Positions 29,320-36,936 of a stretch of DNA of 64,000 nt are shown here, piece by piece. Position 1 is the first letter of the stretch; each line of letters starts with the position of its first letter. The stretch lies in contig JBAGRP010000001.1 of the NCBI GenBank assembly GCA_036924855.1, positions 2,852,001 to 2,916,000 on the forward strand, written 5' to 3'. This DNA is from Nitrobacteraceae bacterium AZCC 2146 (GTDB lineage: Bacteria > Pseudomonadota > Alphaproteobacteria > Rhizobiales > Xanthobacteraceae). Made by a program: the position numbers and the translations under genes. The notes beneath the pieces are model-generated. The model saw only the letters and a list, made by a program, of their open reading frames with translations, made no database searches and had not been told where the DNA came from.

Positions 29320-30198
29320 ATGGAGCTTTTTACCAATCAGGTCCTGGCTGGCATCGCCACCGGCGCGATCTACGCCTGCATGGCGCTCGCGGTGGTGATG
29401 ATCTACCAGGCGATCGACCATCTGAATTTCGCGCAAGGCGAAATGGCGATGTTCTCGACCTTCGTCGCCTGGCAGCTGATCCAGTGGGGTGTGCCCTACT
29501 GGGGCGCCTTCGTGCTGACGCTGATCTTCTCCTTTGTCGGCGGCATCGTGATCGAGCGGGCGCTGTTCAAGCCGCTGGCCAAGGCGCCGATCTTGACCCA
29601 TGTCGCCGGCTTCATCGCGCTGTTCGCCATCATCAACAGCGTCGCCGGCCTTGTGTGGGACTTCACCATCAAGCAGTTCCCGACGCCGTTCGGCTCCTCG
29701 CCGTTCCTCGGCAGCCAGCTGATCTCGACCCATCAGGCCGGCATGATCGGCGTGACGCTGGTGCTGCTCATCCTGTTGTTCATCTTCTTCCGCTACACCC
29801 GCGTCGGCCTGGCGATGCGGGCCGCAGCAACGCTTCCTGAATCGGCGCGACTGGTCGGCATCAACACCTCCTGGATGATCGCGCTGGGCTGGGGCATGGC
29901 GGCAGCGATCGGCTCGATCGCCGGCATGCTGATCGCACCAGTGGTGTTCCTCGAGCCCAACATGATGGGCGGCGTGCTGATCTACGGATTTGCCGCGGCG
30001 GTACTGGGCGGGCTCACCAGCCCGTTCGGCGCCGTGGTCGGCGGTTTCCTGGTCGGCATCTTCGAGAACCTCGCCGGTACCTACATCCCGGGCGTCGGCA
30101 ACGAGCTGAAGCTGCCCATCGCGCTGGCACTGATCATCACCGTGCTGGTCGTCAAACCCAATGGCCTGTTCGGCCGTGCCATCGTGAAGCGAGTTTGA
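29320..30198 (+). CDS. Branched-chain-type ABC transporter permease (LivH type)
   Basis: The 292-residue integral membrane protein has about eight hydrophobic segments. It begins MELFTNQVLAGIATGAIYAC and contains DHLNFAQGEMAMFSTF. The conserved loop YGFAAAVLGGLTSPFGAVVGG sits towards the C-terminus, as in LivH proteins. It pairs with the LivM-type permease, whose start follows directly. It forms one half of the membrane channel for the importer with five alternative binding proteins. Confidence 0.92.
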   Translation: MELFTNQVLAGIATGAIYACMALAVVMIYQAIDHLNFAQGEMAMFSTFVAWQLIQWGVPYWGAFVLTLIFSFVGGIVIERALFKPLAKAPILTHVAGFIALFAIINSVAGLVWDFTIKQFPTPFGSSPFLGSQLISTHQAGMIGVTLVLLILLFIFFRYTRVGLAMRAAATLPESARLVGINTSWMIALGWGMAAAIGSIAGMLIAPVVFLEPNMMGGVLIYGFAAAVLGGLTSPFGAVVGGFLVGIFENLAGTYIPGVGNELKLPIALALIITVLVVKPNGLFGRAIVKRV

Positions 30199-30200
30199 CC

Positions 30201-31220
30201 ATGAGCGCTGTTCAAGAAGTCGTTTCGGAAGCCCCGGTGATCGAAGACGCCATTCCGAAAAAAGCCATGGCACTCGGCCCGATGGCCTCGCTGATCATCC
30301 TGGCGCTGCTGATCGCCACGCCGCTGTTCGTGAAGAACTTCATCATCTTCCAGATGACCATGTGGCTGATTTACGCCATCGCGGTGCTGGCGCTGAACAT
30401 CCTCACCGGCGCCAGCGGGCAGTTCTCGCTGGGCCAGAGCGCGTTCTATGCGCTCGGCGCCTACACCTCGGCGATCCTGATCGAACACGTCGACATCAAC
30501 TACGCCCTGACGCTTCCGGTTTCCGGCCTGATCTGCTTCATCGCCGGCTTCCTGTTCGGCCTGCCGGCGCTGCGATTGAGCGGCATCTATCTGGCGCTGG
30601 CGACCTTCGCGCTGGCCACCGCGATGCCGCAGCTCCTGAAGCTCGGTGTGTTCGAACACTGGACCGGCGGCGTGCAGGGCCTCGTCGTCACCAAGCCGGA
30701 TGCGCCGTTCGGCCTGCCGATGTCGCAGGACATGTGGCTGTACTACTTCACGCTGGCCGTCTCGATCATGATCTACATCTTCTCAGTCAACCTGCTGAGG
30801 TCGCGCTCCGGCCGCGCGATGATGGCGATCCGCGACAATGAGATCGCGGCTTCCGCCATGGGCGTCGACGTCTCGCTCTACAAGACGCTGGCATTCGGCG
30901 TCAGCGCGGGCATCACCGGCGTCGCCGGCGGCCTCGGCGCCATCGCCGTGCAGTTCGTGGCGCCGGATGGCTACACCATCCAGCTCGCCATCGCGCTGTT
31001 CCTGGGCATGGTGGTCGGCGGCGTCGGCTGGCTGCCCGGCTCGCTCGCCGGCGCTGCCTTCATCGTGTTCGTGCCGAACATCGCCGAAAGCGTCTCCAAG
31101 GGTCTGTCCGGCGCCGTGTTCGGCGTCATCCTGATCCTGATCATCTTCCTTGTGCCGCACGGCGCGAGGCAAATCGCCTATGGGGCCCAGGGCCTGATCG
31201 GCAAACTGAGAAGAAACTGA
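30201..31220 (+). CDS. Branched-chain-type ABC transporter permease (LivM type)
   Basis: The 339-residue permease has a hydrophilic N-terminal tail of about 25 residues, then repeated membrane segments including LNILTGASGQFSLGQSAFYALGAYTSAIL, a LivM hallmark (about residues 65-95). It also has RSRSGRAMMAIRDNEIAASAMG, the coupling loop that contacts the ATPase. I chose the ATG at 30201; a TTG two codons upstream overlaps the livH stop. Only seven bases separate it from the first binding-protein gene, so that gene shares its transcript. Confidence 0.92.
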   Translation: MSAVQEVVSEAPVIEDAIPKKAMALGPMASLIILALLIATPLFVKNFIIFQMTMWLIYAIAVLALNILTGASGQFSLGQSAFYALGAYTSAILIEHVDINYALTLPVSGLICFIAGFLFGLPALRLSGIYLALATFALATAMPQLLKLGVFEHWTGGVQGLVVTKPDAPFGLPMSQDMWLYYFTLAVSIMIYIFSVNLLRSRSGRAMMAIRDNEIAASAMGVDVSLYKTLAFGVSAGITGVAGGLGAIAVQFVAPDGYTIQLAIALFLGMVVGGVGWLPGSLAGAAFIVFVPNIAESVSKGLSGAVFGVILILIIFLVPHGARQIAYGAQGLIGKLRRN

Positions 31221-31227
31221 GGATAAC

Positions 31228-32457
31228 GTGATTTCTAAATACAACCTGCGTCTCGTTACGCTTTCGACAGCTGCCATCGCCCTTTCCATCACCGGTGGCA
31301 GCGCCCTCGCCCAGAAGAAATACGATACCGGCGCCAGCGACACCGAGATCAAGATCGGCAACATCATCCCCTACAGCGGCCCGGCGTCCGCCTACGGCAT
31401 CATCGGCAAGATCGAAGAAGCCTACTTCAAGATGATCAACGATGAGGGCGGCATCAACGGCCGCAAGATCAACTTCATCACCTATGACGATGCCTACAGC
31501 CCGCCCAAGGCGGTCGAACAGGCGCGCAAGCTGGTCGAGAGCGACGAGGTGCTGTTCGTATTCGGCCCGCTCGGCACGCCCTCCAACACCGCGATCATGA
31601 AGTACATGAACGCCAAGAAGGTGCCGCAGCTGTTCGTCGCTACCGGCGCGACCAAGTTCGGCGACTACAAGGCGTTTCCCTGGACCATGGGCTGGCAGCC
31701 TGCCTATCAGAGCGAAGGCCGGATTTTCGCAAAGTACGCGCTGACTGAAAAGCCGAACGGCAAGATCGCGGTGCTCTACCAGAACGACGACCTCGGCAAG
31801 GACCTGTTGAAGGGCCTGAAGGACGGGCTCGGTGACAAGGCGTCGATGATCGTCGCCGAGGAAAGCTATGAGGTGGCCGAGCCGACCATCGAAAATCACA
31901 TCGTCAAGGTGAAGGCGAGCGGAGCCGACATCTTCGTCAGCATCTCGACGCCGAAATTCGCGGCCCAGGCCATCAAGAAGGTCGCGGAAATCGGCTGGAA
32001 GCCGATGTACTTCCAGAGCAATGTCGGCTCGTCCGTCGGCGCGGTGATGCGGCCGGCAGGCATCGAGAATTCCCAGGGCGTACTCTCTCTGGCCTATGCC
32101 AAGGATGCCGCCGATTCGCAGTGGGACACCGATGAGGGCATGAAGAAGTACCTTGCCTTCCTTGCCAAATACGCACCGACCGCTAACCGCGCCGAAAGCT
32201 CGGCGGCCTATGGCTACGGTCAGGCGCAGACCGTGGTGCAGGTGCTGAAGCAGGCCGGCGACAATCTGACCCGCGAGAACATCATGAAGCAGGCGGCCAG
32301 CCTGAAGGATTTTGCTCCGGACACCATGCTGCCCGGCGTCAAGATCAACACCGGCGCAACCGACTTCTATCCGATCGAACAGCTTCGAATGATGCGCTTC
32401 ACCGGCGAGAAGTGGGACGTGTTCGGCCCGCCGATCGACAGCCATCTCGGCGGCTGA
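31228..32457 (+). CDS. LivK-type substrate-binding protein, tandem paralogue 1 of 5
   Basis: The 409-residue periplasmic receptor (type I SBP fold) has a GTG start 7 bp after the permease gene and GAGGATAAC upstream. A signal peptide ends near GGSALAQ. The mature part opens KKYDTGASDTEIKIGNIIPY, the block shared by all five paralogues. It belongs to a subgroup with paralogue 2: both have KFGDYK before FPWTMGW and KQAGDNLTR-like near the C-terminus, where paralogues 3-5 have KWNDPK and a Cys (CGD). It is the only one of the five without its own promoter-like region. Ligand unknown; dicarboxylates or fatty acids by context. Confidence 0.93.
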   Translation: MISKYNLRLVTLSTAAIALSITGGSALAQKKYDTGASDTEIKIGNIIPYSGPASAYGIIGKIEEAYFKMINDEGGINGRKINFITYDDAYSPPKAVEQARKLVESDEVLFVFGPLGTPSNTAIMKYMNAKKVPQLFVATGATKFGDYKAFPWTMGWQPAYQSEGRIFAKYALTEKPNGKIAVLYQNDDLGKDLLKGLKDGLGDKASMIVAEESYEVAEPTIENHIVKVKASGADIFVSISTPKFAAQAIKKVAEIGWKPMYFQSNVGSSVGAVMRPAGIENSQGVLSLAYAKDAADSQWDTDEGMKKYLAFLAKYAPTANRAESSAAYGYGQAQTVVQVLKQAGDNLTRENIMKQAASLKDFAPDTMLPGVKINTGATDFYPIEQLRMMRFTGEKWDVFGPPIDSHLGG

Positions 32458-32481
32458 GGTTCCGCTCAAGCGAGCTGTGTT

Positions 32482-32544
32482 CCGGATTCCGGGCTCGCAA
32501 ATCCAGCGCCAAGATGGCGCTGGATTTTCGCCCCCGGAACGACA
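32482..32544. repeat. Half copy of the dispersed palindromic element (copy G)
   Basis: TCCGGATTCCGGGCTCGC is followed by the hairpin ATCCAGCGCCA/TGGCGCTGGAT and by CCCCCGGAACGACAG. Only the right half of the element is present, between the SBP1 stop and its terminator. Confidence 0.75.
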
Positions 32545-32559
32545 GTCGTGCCTGATGAA

Positions 32560-32594
32560 AAGCCCCCTGCGACTTCATCGCGAGGGGCTTTTTC
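32560..32594 (+). terminator. Intrinsic terminator after SBP1
   Basis: AAGCCCC...GGGGCTTTTT with an internal GCGA/TCGC pairing is followed by TTTTTC. The last T is directly followed by the -35-like TTGATA of the next promoter. Confidence 0.85.
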
Positions 32595-32623
32595 TTGATA
32601 GCTGCACCGGAAAAGTATTCAAT
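32595..32623 (+). promoter_or_regulatory. Promoter-like sequence for SBP2
   Basis: TTGATA (32595-32600), 17 bp, TTCAAT (32618-32623). The same spacing and similar hexamers occur before SBP3, SBP4 and (more weakly) SBP5, always directly after the previous gene's terminator. Transcript mapping would be needed to prove it. Confidence 0.6.
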
Positions 32624-32629
32624 CAGTGC

Positions 32630-32644
32630 GGACCGCAAAGGTCC
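32630..32644 (+). other. Hairpin at the predicted 5' end of SBP2 mRNA
   Basis: GGACC-GCAAA-GGTCC. It starts 7 nt after the -10-like hexamer, so it would lie at the transcript's extreme 5' end, and ends 42 nt before the ATG. Equivalent hairpins before SBP3-5 have different stems but similar loops. Confidence 0.6.
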
Positions 32645-32686
32645 CGCGAATAAAAACACGACGCGTCTACACTCAGGGAGATCCAG

Positions 32687-33916
32687 ATGCCTTCGATACG
32701 ATCGCGCGCGATTACCATTTCAATTGCCGCGGCCCTTGGCGTTGCCGCCAGCAGCACGGCCTTTGCCCAGAAGAAATACGACACCGGCGCCACCGACACC
32801 GAGATCAAGATCGGCAATATCATGCCCTACAGCGGCCCGGCTTCGGCCTATGGCGTGATCGGCAAGATGGAAGACGCCTACTTCAAGATGATCAACGAAC
32901 AGGGCGGCATCAACGGCCGCAAGATCAACTATATCACCTATGACGACGGCTACAGCCCGCCGAAGGCGGTTGAACAAGCCCGCAAGCTGGTCGAGAGCGA
33001 CGAGGTTCTGTTCATCGCCAGTTCGCTCGGGACGCCGTCGAATTCCGCAATCCAGAAATACATGAACGCCAAGAAGGTGCCGCAACTGTTCGTCGCCACC
33101 GGCGCCACCAAGTTCGGCGACTACAAGGACTTCCCGTGGACGATGGGCTGGCAGCCGGCCTATCAGAGCGAGGGACGGATCTATGCGGCCTATCTGCTGA
33201 AGGAGAAGCCGGATGCGAAGATCGCCGTCATGTATCAGAATGACGATTTCGGCAAGGATCTGCTGAAGGGCATCAAGGACGGCCTCGGCGCCAAGGCGGT
33301 ATCGATGATCATCGCCGAGGAAAGCTATGAGGTGTCGGAGCCGACCATCGACTCCCATATCGTGAAGCTGAAGTCGACCGGCGCCGATACCTTCGTCAGC
33401 ATCACCACGCCGAAATTCGCAGCCCAGGGCATCAAGAAGGTCGCCGAGCTCGGCTGGAAGCCGGTCTACATCCAGAGCAACGTCGGTGCTTCCGTCGGCG
33501 GCGTGATGAAACCGGCCGGCTTCGAGAACGGCCAGGACATCCTGTCGGCGAACTACGCCAAGGACGGCGCCGACTCTACCTGGGACAACGACGAGGGGAT
33601 GAAAAAATTCTACGCCTTCCTCGCCAAATATGCCCCCACCATGGACAGGAACGACGGCTCGGTCGTCTATGGTTACGGTCAGGCGCAGACCATCGTTCAG
33701 GTGCTGAAGCAGGCCGGCGACGATCTGACACGCGCAAACATCATGAAGCAGGCCGCCAGCCTGAAGGACTTCGTGCCCGACACCTTGCTGCCGGGCGTCA
33801 AGATCAACACTTCGGCGACGGATTTCCACCCGATCGAGCAGTTGCAGATGCAGCGTTTCAAGGGCGAGAAGTGGGACCTGTTCGGCCCCATCATCTCCGG
33901 CGAAATCGGCGGCTAA
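32687..33916 (+). CDS. LivK-type substrate-binding protein, tandem paralogue 2 of 5
   Basis: The 409-residue periplasmic receptor has a cleavable signal ending near STAFAQ and a mature start KKYDTGATDTEIKIGNIMPY. It is closest to paralogue 1 (KFGDYKDFPWTMGWQPAYQS, KQAGDDLTR) and clearly homologous over the full length to the other three. The ATG is preceded by GGGAG. It is flanked upstream by a terminator, a promoter-like element and a hairpin, and downstream by its own terminator, so it can be expressed separately from the transporter operon. It probably delivers a related ligand to the same permease. Confidence 0.93.
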   Translation: MPSIRSRAITISIAAALGVAASSTAFAQKKYDTGATDTEIKIGNIMPYSGPASAYGVIGKMEDAYFKMINEQGGINGRKINYITYDDGYSPPKAVEQARKLVESDEVLFIASSLGTPSNSAIQKYMNAKKVPQLFVATGATKFGDYKDFPWTMGWQPAYQSEGRIYAAYLLKEKPDAKIAVMYQNDDFGKDLLKGIKDGLGAKAVSMIIAEESYEVSEPTIDSHIVKLKSTGADTFVSITTPKFAAQGIKKVAELGWKPVYIQSNVGASVGGVMKPAGFENGQDILSANYAKDGADSTWDNDEGMKKFYAFLAKYAPTMDRNDGSVVYGYGQAQTIVQVLKQAGDDLTRANIMKQAASLKDFVPDTLLPGVKINTSATDFHPIEQLQMQRFKGEKWDLFGPIISGEIGG

Positions 33917-33947
33917 GGCACACGCGTACTAGCGTTCGATCCGCGGT

Positions 33948-33997
33948 CGTCATTCCGGGATGCGTCATCGGTCGGCTCTTGGCGACCCGGAATGACA
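33948..33997. repeat. Truncated palindromic element (copy H)
   Basis: CGTCATTCCGGGATGCGTC and GACCCGGAATGACA enclose a short hairpin. The central ATCCATA/TATGGAT part is absent, so this is one half or a deletion form. Confidence 0.75.
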
Positions 33998-34017
33998 ATC
34001 TAGCCCAATAAAAAGGC

Positions 34018-34051
34018 AGCCCTTCGCGACGGCGTCGCGAAGGGCTTTTTC
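34018..34051 (+). terminator. Intrinsic terminator after SBP2
   Basis: A 13-bp perfect stem (AGCCCTTCGCGAC / GTCGCGAAGGGCT) is followed by TTTTTC and directly by the -35-like TTGATG of the next cassette. Confidence 0.9.
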
Positions 34052-34080
34052 TTGATGCTACGCCGCAAAGAGTGTTCAAT
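34052..34080 (+). promoter_or_regulatory. Promoter-like sequence for SBP3
   Basis: TTGATG, 17 bp, TTCAAT: the same layout and the same -10-like hexamer as before SBP2. Confidence 0.6.
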
Positions 34081-34086
34081 CGAGCC

Positions 34087-34101
34087 GGGCCGCAAAGGCC
34101 C
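34087..34101 (+). other. Hairpin at the predicted 5' end of SBP3 mRNA
   Basis: GGGCC-GCAAA-GGCCC. Compared with the SBP2 copy, A-T became G-C on both arms while the loop is unchanged. The ATG follows 41 nt later. Confidence 0.6.
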
Positions 34102-34142
34102 TCCATAAAAACAAGACATTCAAAAAATCCGGGAGTTCTGAA

Positions 34143-35369
34143 ATGCCTGCCATCCGATCGCGCGCGATTGCTGTCTCGATTGCCGCGGCCCTCAGCTTCG
34201 CCGCAAGCGGCAATGCCCTCGCCCAGAAGAAATACGACACCGGCGCGACCGATACCGAAATCAAGATCGGCAACATCATGCCGTATAGCGGTCCGGCGTC
34301 GTCCTACGGCCTGATCGGCAAGACCGAGACCGCCTATTTCAACATGATCAACGACCAGGGCGGCATCAACGGCCGCAAGATCAATTTCATCAGCTATGAC
34401 GACGGCTACAGCCCGCCGAAGGCGGTCGAGCAGGTGCGCAAGCTTGTCGAGAGCGATGAGGTGCTGTTCGTGTTCAACTCGCTGGGAACGCCGTCGAACA
34501 CCGCCTTCCAGAAATATCTGAATACAAAAAAGGTGCCGCAGCTGTTCGTGGCCACCGGCGCCAGCAAGTGGAACGATCCGAAGAACTTTCCCTGGACCAT
34601 GGGCTGGCAGCCCAGCTACCAGGTCGAGGCGCAGATCTACGCAAAATACCTGATCAAGGAAAAGCCCGACGCCAAGATCGCCGTGCTCTACCAGAACGAC
34701 GATTTCGGCAAGGACTATCTGAAAGGCTTCAAGGACGGTCTCGGCAGCAAGGGGGCGATGATCGTCACCGAGGAGAGCTACGAGATCTCCGAGCCGACCG
34801 TCGATTCCCATATCGTGAAGATCAAATCGATGAACCCCGACGTCGTCGTCAGCTTCGTCACCCCGAAATTCGCCGCCCAGACCATCAAGAAGATCGGCGA
34901 ACTCGGCTGGAAGCCGCTGCACCTCGTCACCAATGTCAGCGTGTCGGTGGGTGCGGTGATGCAGCCCGCCGGCTTTGCCGCCGCACAGGGCGTGCTGTCG
35001 GCCGACTATCGCAAGGACGGCGCCGACGCACAGTGGAAGGACGACGCGGGCATAAAGAAGTGGTCGGCCTTTCTCGACAAGTACATGCCCGGCGCCGATC
35101 GCACCGACAACAGCCTGATCTACGGCTATGGCGTCGCGCAAACCCTGGTCAAGGTGCTGCAAGCATGCGGCGACGACCTCACCCGTGCCAACGTCATGAA
35201 GCAGGCCGCCAGTCTCAAGGACTTTACGCCCGACACGCTACTGCCCGGCATCAAGATCAACACCTCGGCCACCGACTTCGCGCCGATCGCGCAATTGCGG
35301 ATGATGCGCTTCAAGGGCGAGACGTGGGAGCTGTTCGGCGACATCATCAGCGCCGACACGCCTGAGTAG
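34143..35369 (+). CDS. LivK-type substrate-binding protein, tandem paralogue 3 of 5
   Basis: The 408-residue periplasmic receptor has a signal ending near GNALAQ and a mature start KKYDTGATDTEIKIGNIMPY. It belongs to the subgroup with paralogues 4 and 5: KWNDPKNFPWTMGWQPSYQV and a Cys in LQACGDDLTR. The C-terminus ends ADTPE instead of the GG end of its siblings. It has its own upstream terminator, promoter-like element and hairpin, and its own downstream terminator. The pocket-lining changes (F/W, Y/P) between subgroups suggest different ligand preference; which ligand is unknown. Confidence 0.93.
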   Translation: MPAIRSRAIAVSIAAALSFAASGNALAQKKYDTGATDTEIKIGNIMPYSGPASSYGLIGKTETAYFNMINDQGGINGRKINFISYDDGYSPPKAVEQVRKLVESDEVLFVFNSLGTPSNTAFQKYLNTKKVPQLFVATGASKWNDPKNFPWTMGWQPSYQVEAQIYAKYLIKEKPDAKIAVLYQNDDFGKDYLKGFKDGLGSKGAMIVTEESYEISEPTVDSHIVKIKSMNPDVVVSFVTPKFAAQTIKKIGELGWKPLHLVTNVSVSVGAVMQPAGFAAAQGVLSADYRKDGADAQWKDDAGIKKWSAFLDKYMPGADRTDNSLIYGYGVAQTLVKVLQACGDDLTRANVMKQAASLKDFTPDTLLPGIKINTSATDFAPIAQLRMMRFKGETWELFGDIISADTPE

Positions 35370-35410
35370 TATTATATATAATCAACTACGTTAGCGTTCA
35401 TCTGGATACC

Positions 35411-35443
35411 GCCCCCTGCGACTTCGTCGCCGGGGGCTTTTTC
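35411..35443 (+). terminator. Intrinsic terminator after SBP3
   Basis: GCCCCC-T-GCGAC / GTCGC-C-GGGGGC is followed by TTTTTC and directly by the TTGCTG of the next cassette. Confidence 0.88.
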
Positions 35444-35472
35444 TTGCTGGCGGCGCGGGACCGGTATTGAAT
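35444..35472 (+). promoter_or_regulatory. Promoter-like sequence for SBP4
   Basis: TTGCTG, 17 bp, TTGAAT: the same layout as the SBP2 and SBP3 promoters. Confidence 0.55.
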
Positions 35473-35479
35473 GTAAGCA

Positions 35480-35495
35480 GGAGCCGCAGAGCTCC
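35480..35495 (+). other. Hairpin at the predicted 5' end of SBP4 mRNA
   Basis: GGAGC-CGCAGA-GCTCC. The stem differs from the SBP2 and SBP3 copies on both arms but remains fully paired. The ATG follows 47 nt later. Confidence 0.6.
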
Positions 35496-35542
35496 AAACC
35501 AAAAAAACGTGACACATCACAACAAGATCAGGGAGATCTGAA

Positions 35543-36772
35543 ATGCCCAACATGCATCTGCGTCTGGCCGCGATTCCCGCCGCCCTGGCGCTGCTCGCCG
35601 CCACCGCCACCGGCGCGCTGGCCCAGAAGAGGTATGACACCGGCGCCAGCGATACCGAAATCAAGATCGGCAACATCATGCCCTATAGCGGTCCCGCGTC
35701 CGCCTATGGCGTGATCGGCAAGACCGAGGAAGCCTATTTCAGGAAGATCAACGCCGAAGGCGGCATCAACGGCCGCAAGATCAACTTCATCAGCTATGAT
35801 GACGCCTACAGCCCGCCGAAGACCGTCGAGCAGGCACGCAAGCTGGTGGAGAGCGACGAGGTTCTGTTCATCTTCAATTCGCTGGGCACCCCGCCGAATT
35901 CGGCAATCCAGAAATATATGAACGCAAAGAAAGTGCCGCAGCTGTTCGTCGCCACCGGCGCCACCAAGTGGAACGATCCCAAGGAATTTCCCTGGACCAT
36001 GGGCTGGCAGCCCAACTACCAGAGCGAGACGCGCATCTATGCGAAGTATCTCCTCAAGGAAAAGCCTGGCGCCAAGATCGCAGTGCTTTTTCAGAACGAT
36101 GATTACGGCAAGGACTATCTCAAGGGCCTGAAGGACGGCCTAGGCGCCAAGGCCGCTTCGATGATTCTCATCGAAGAGAGCTATGAGGTCTCGGAGCCGA
36201 CCATCGACTCGCACATCGTGAAGCTGAAATCGCTGAACGCCGACGTGCTCGTGAACATTACGACGCCTAAATTCGCAGCTCAGGCGATCAAGAAGATGGG
36301 CGAAATCGGCTGGAAACCGCTGCACTTTCTCAACAACGTCTCGGTCTCCATCGGCAGCGTGATGAAGCCGGCCGGCTTTGAGAACGGACAGGATATTATT
36401 TCGGCGAACTACATCAAGGATCCGGGCGACCCGCAATGGAAGGGTGACCCCGGAATGAACTCCTTCGATGAATTTCTCGCAAAGTACTTCCCTGAAGGCA
36501 ACAGGACCGATAATTCGGTCATCTACGGCTTCAGCGTCGCGCAAACCATGGAGCACGTGCTGAGAAAGTGCGGCGATAATCTCACGCGCGAAAACGTGAT
36601 GAAGCAGGCGGCGAGCGTCAGGGACTTTGCGCCTTCGACATTCCTGCCGGGCATCAAGATCAACACCAGCGCCACCGATTTCGCCCCGGTCGAACAACTT
36701 CAGCTCATGAAGTTCAAGGGCGAGCGCTGGGAGCTGTTCGGCGACGTCATCAGCGGTGAACTCGGCGGCTGA
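35543..36772 (+). CDS. LivK-type substrate-binding protein, tandem paralogue 4 of 5
   Basis: The 409-residue periplasmic receptor has a signal ending near ATGALAQ and a mature start KRYDTGASDTEIKIGNIMPY. It shares KWNDPKEFPWTMGWQPNYQS and RKCGDNLTR with paralogues 3 and 5, and ends GELGG. The ATG is preceded by GGGAG. It is an independent cassette with its own terminator on each side. The five genes in a row are the largest such tandem array in this window and follow a single ATPase/permease set. Confidence 0.93.
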   Translation: MPNMHLRLAAIPAALALLAATATGALAQKRYDTGASDTEIKIGNIMPYSGPASAYGVIGKTEEAYFRKINAEGGINGRKINFISYDDAYSPPKTVEQARKLVESDEVLFIFNSLGTPPNSAIQKYMNAKKVPQLFVATGATKWNDPKEFPWTMGWQPNYQSETRIYAKYLLKEKPGAKIAVLFQNDDYGKDYLKGLKDGLGAKAASMILIEESYEVSEPTIDSHIVKLKSLNADVLVNITTPKFAAQAIKKMGEIGWKPLHFLNNVSVSIGSVMKPAGFENGQDIISANYIKDPGDPQWKGDPGMNSFDEFLAKYFPEGNRTDNSVIYGFSVAQTMEHVLRKCGDNLTRENVMKQAASVRDFAPSTFLPGIKINTSATDFAPVEQLQLMKFKGERWELFGDVISGELGG

Positions 36773-36802
36773 GTCCGTCATTCCATCGCACGGAATCCAG
36801 CG

Positions 36803-36835
36803 AGCCCTCCGCCGACGAAAGGCGGAGGGCTTTTT
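36803..36835 (+). terminator. Intrinsic terminator after SBP4
   Basis: AGCCCTCCGCC / GGCGGAGGGCT with a 7-nt loop is followed by TTTTTCG and then the -35-like TTGAGG. Confidence 0.9.
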
Positions 36836-36837
36836 CG

Positions 36838-36866
36838 TTGAGGCCGTTGTGCAAACGCGATATCGC
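36838..36866 (+). promoter_or_regulatory. Promoter-like sequence for SBP5 (weaker)
   Basis: TTGAGG, 17 bp, TATCGC. The position relative to the terminator and hairpin is the same as in the other cassettes, although the hexamers are further from consensus. Confidence 0.45.
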
Positions 36867-36872
36867 TGGTTC

Positions 36873-36890
36873 GCAGGCGCAAAAGCCCGC
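36873..36890 (+). other. Hairpin at the predicted 5' end of SBP5 mRNA (degenerate)
   Basis: GC-A-GGC-GCAAAA-GCC-C-GC has one mismatch in the stem and keeps the GCAAA-type loop. It starts 7 nt after the -10-like hexamer and ends 46 nt before the ATG. Confidence 0.45.
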
Positions 36891-36936
36891 CGCTCGGCCA
36901 AGAACAATGAGCCTTGAAACAAGGGAAGGAATACGA

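Noticed and set aside
36838..36936. Upstream start for SBP5
   Set aside because: It would put 33 residues without signal-peptide character before a normal signal peptide and would translate through the promoter-like region.
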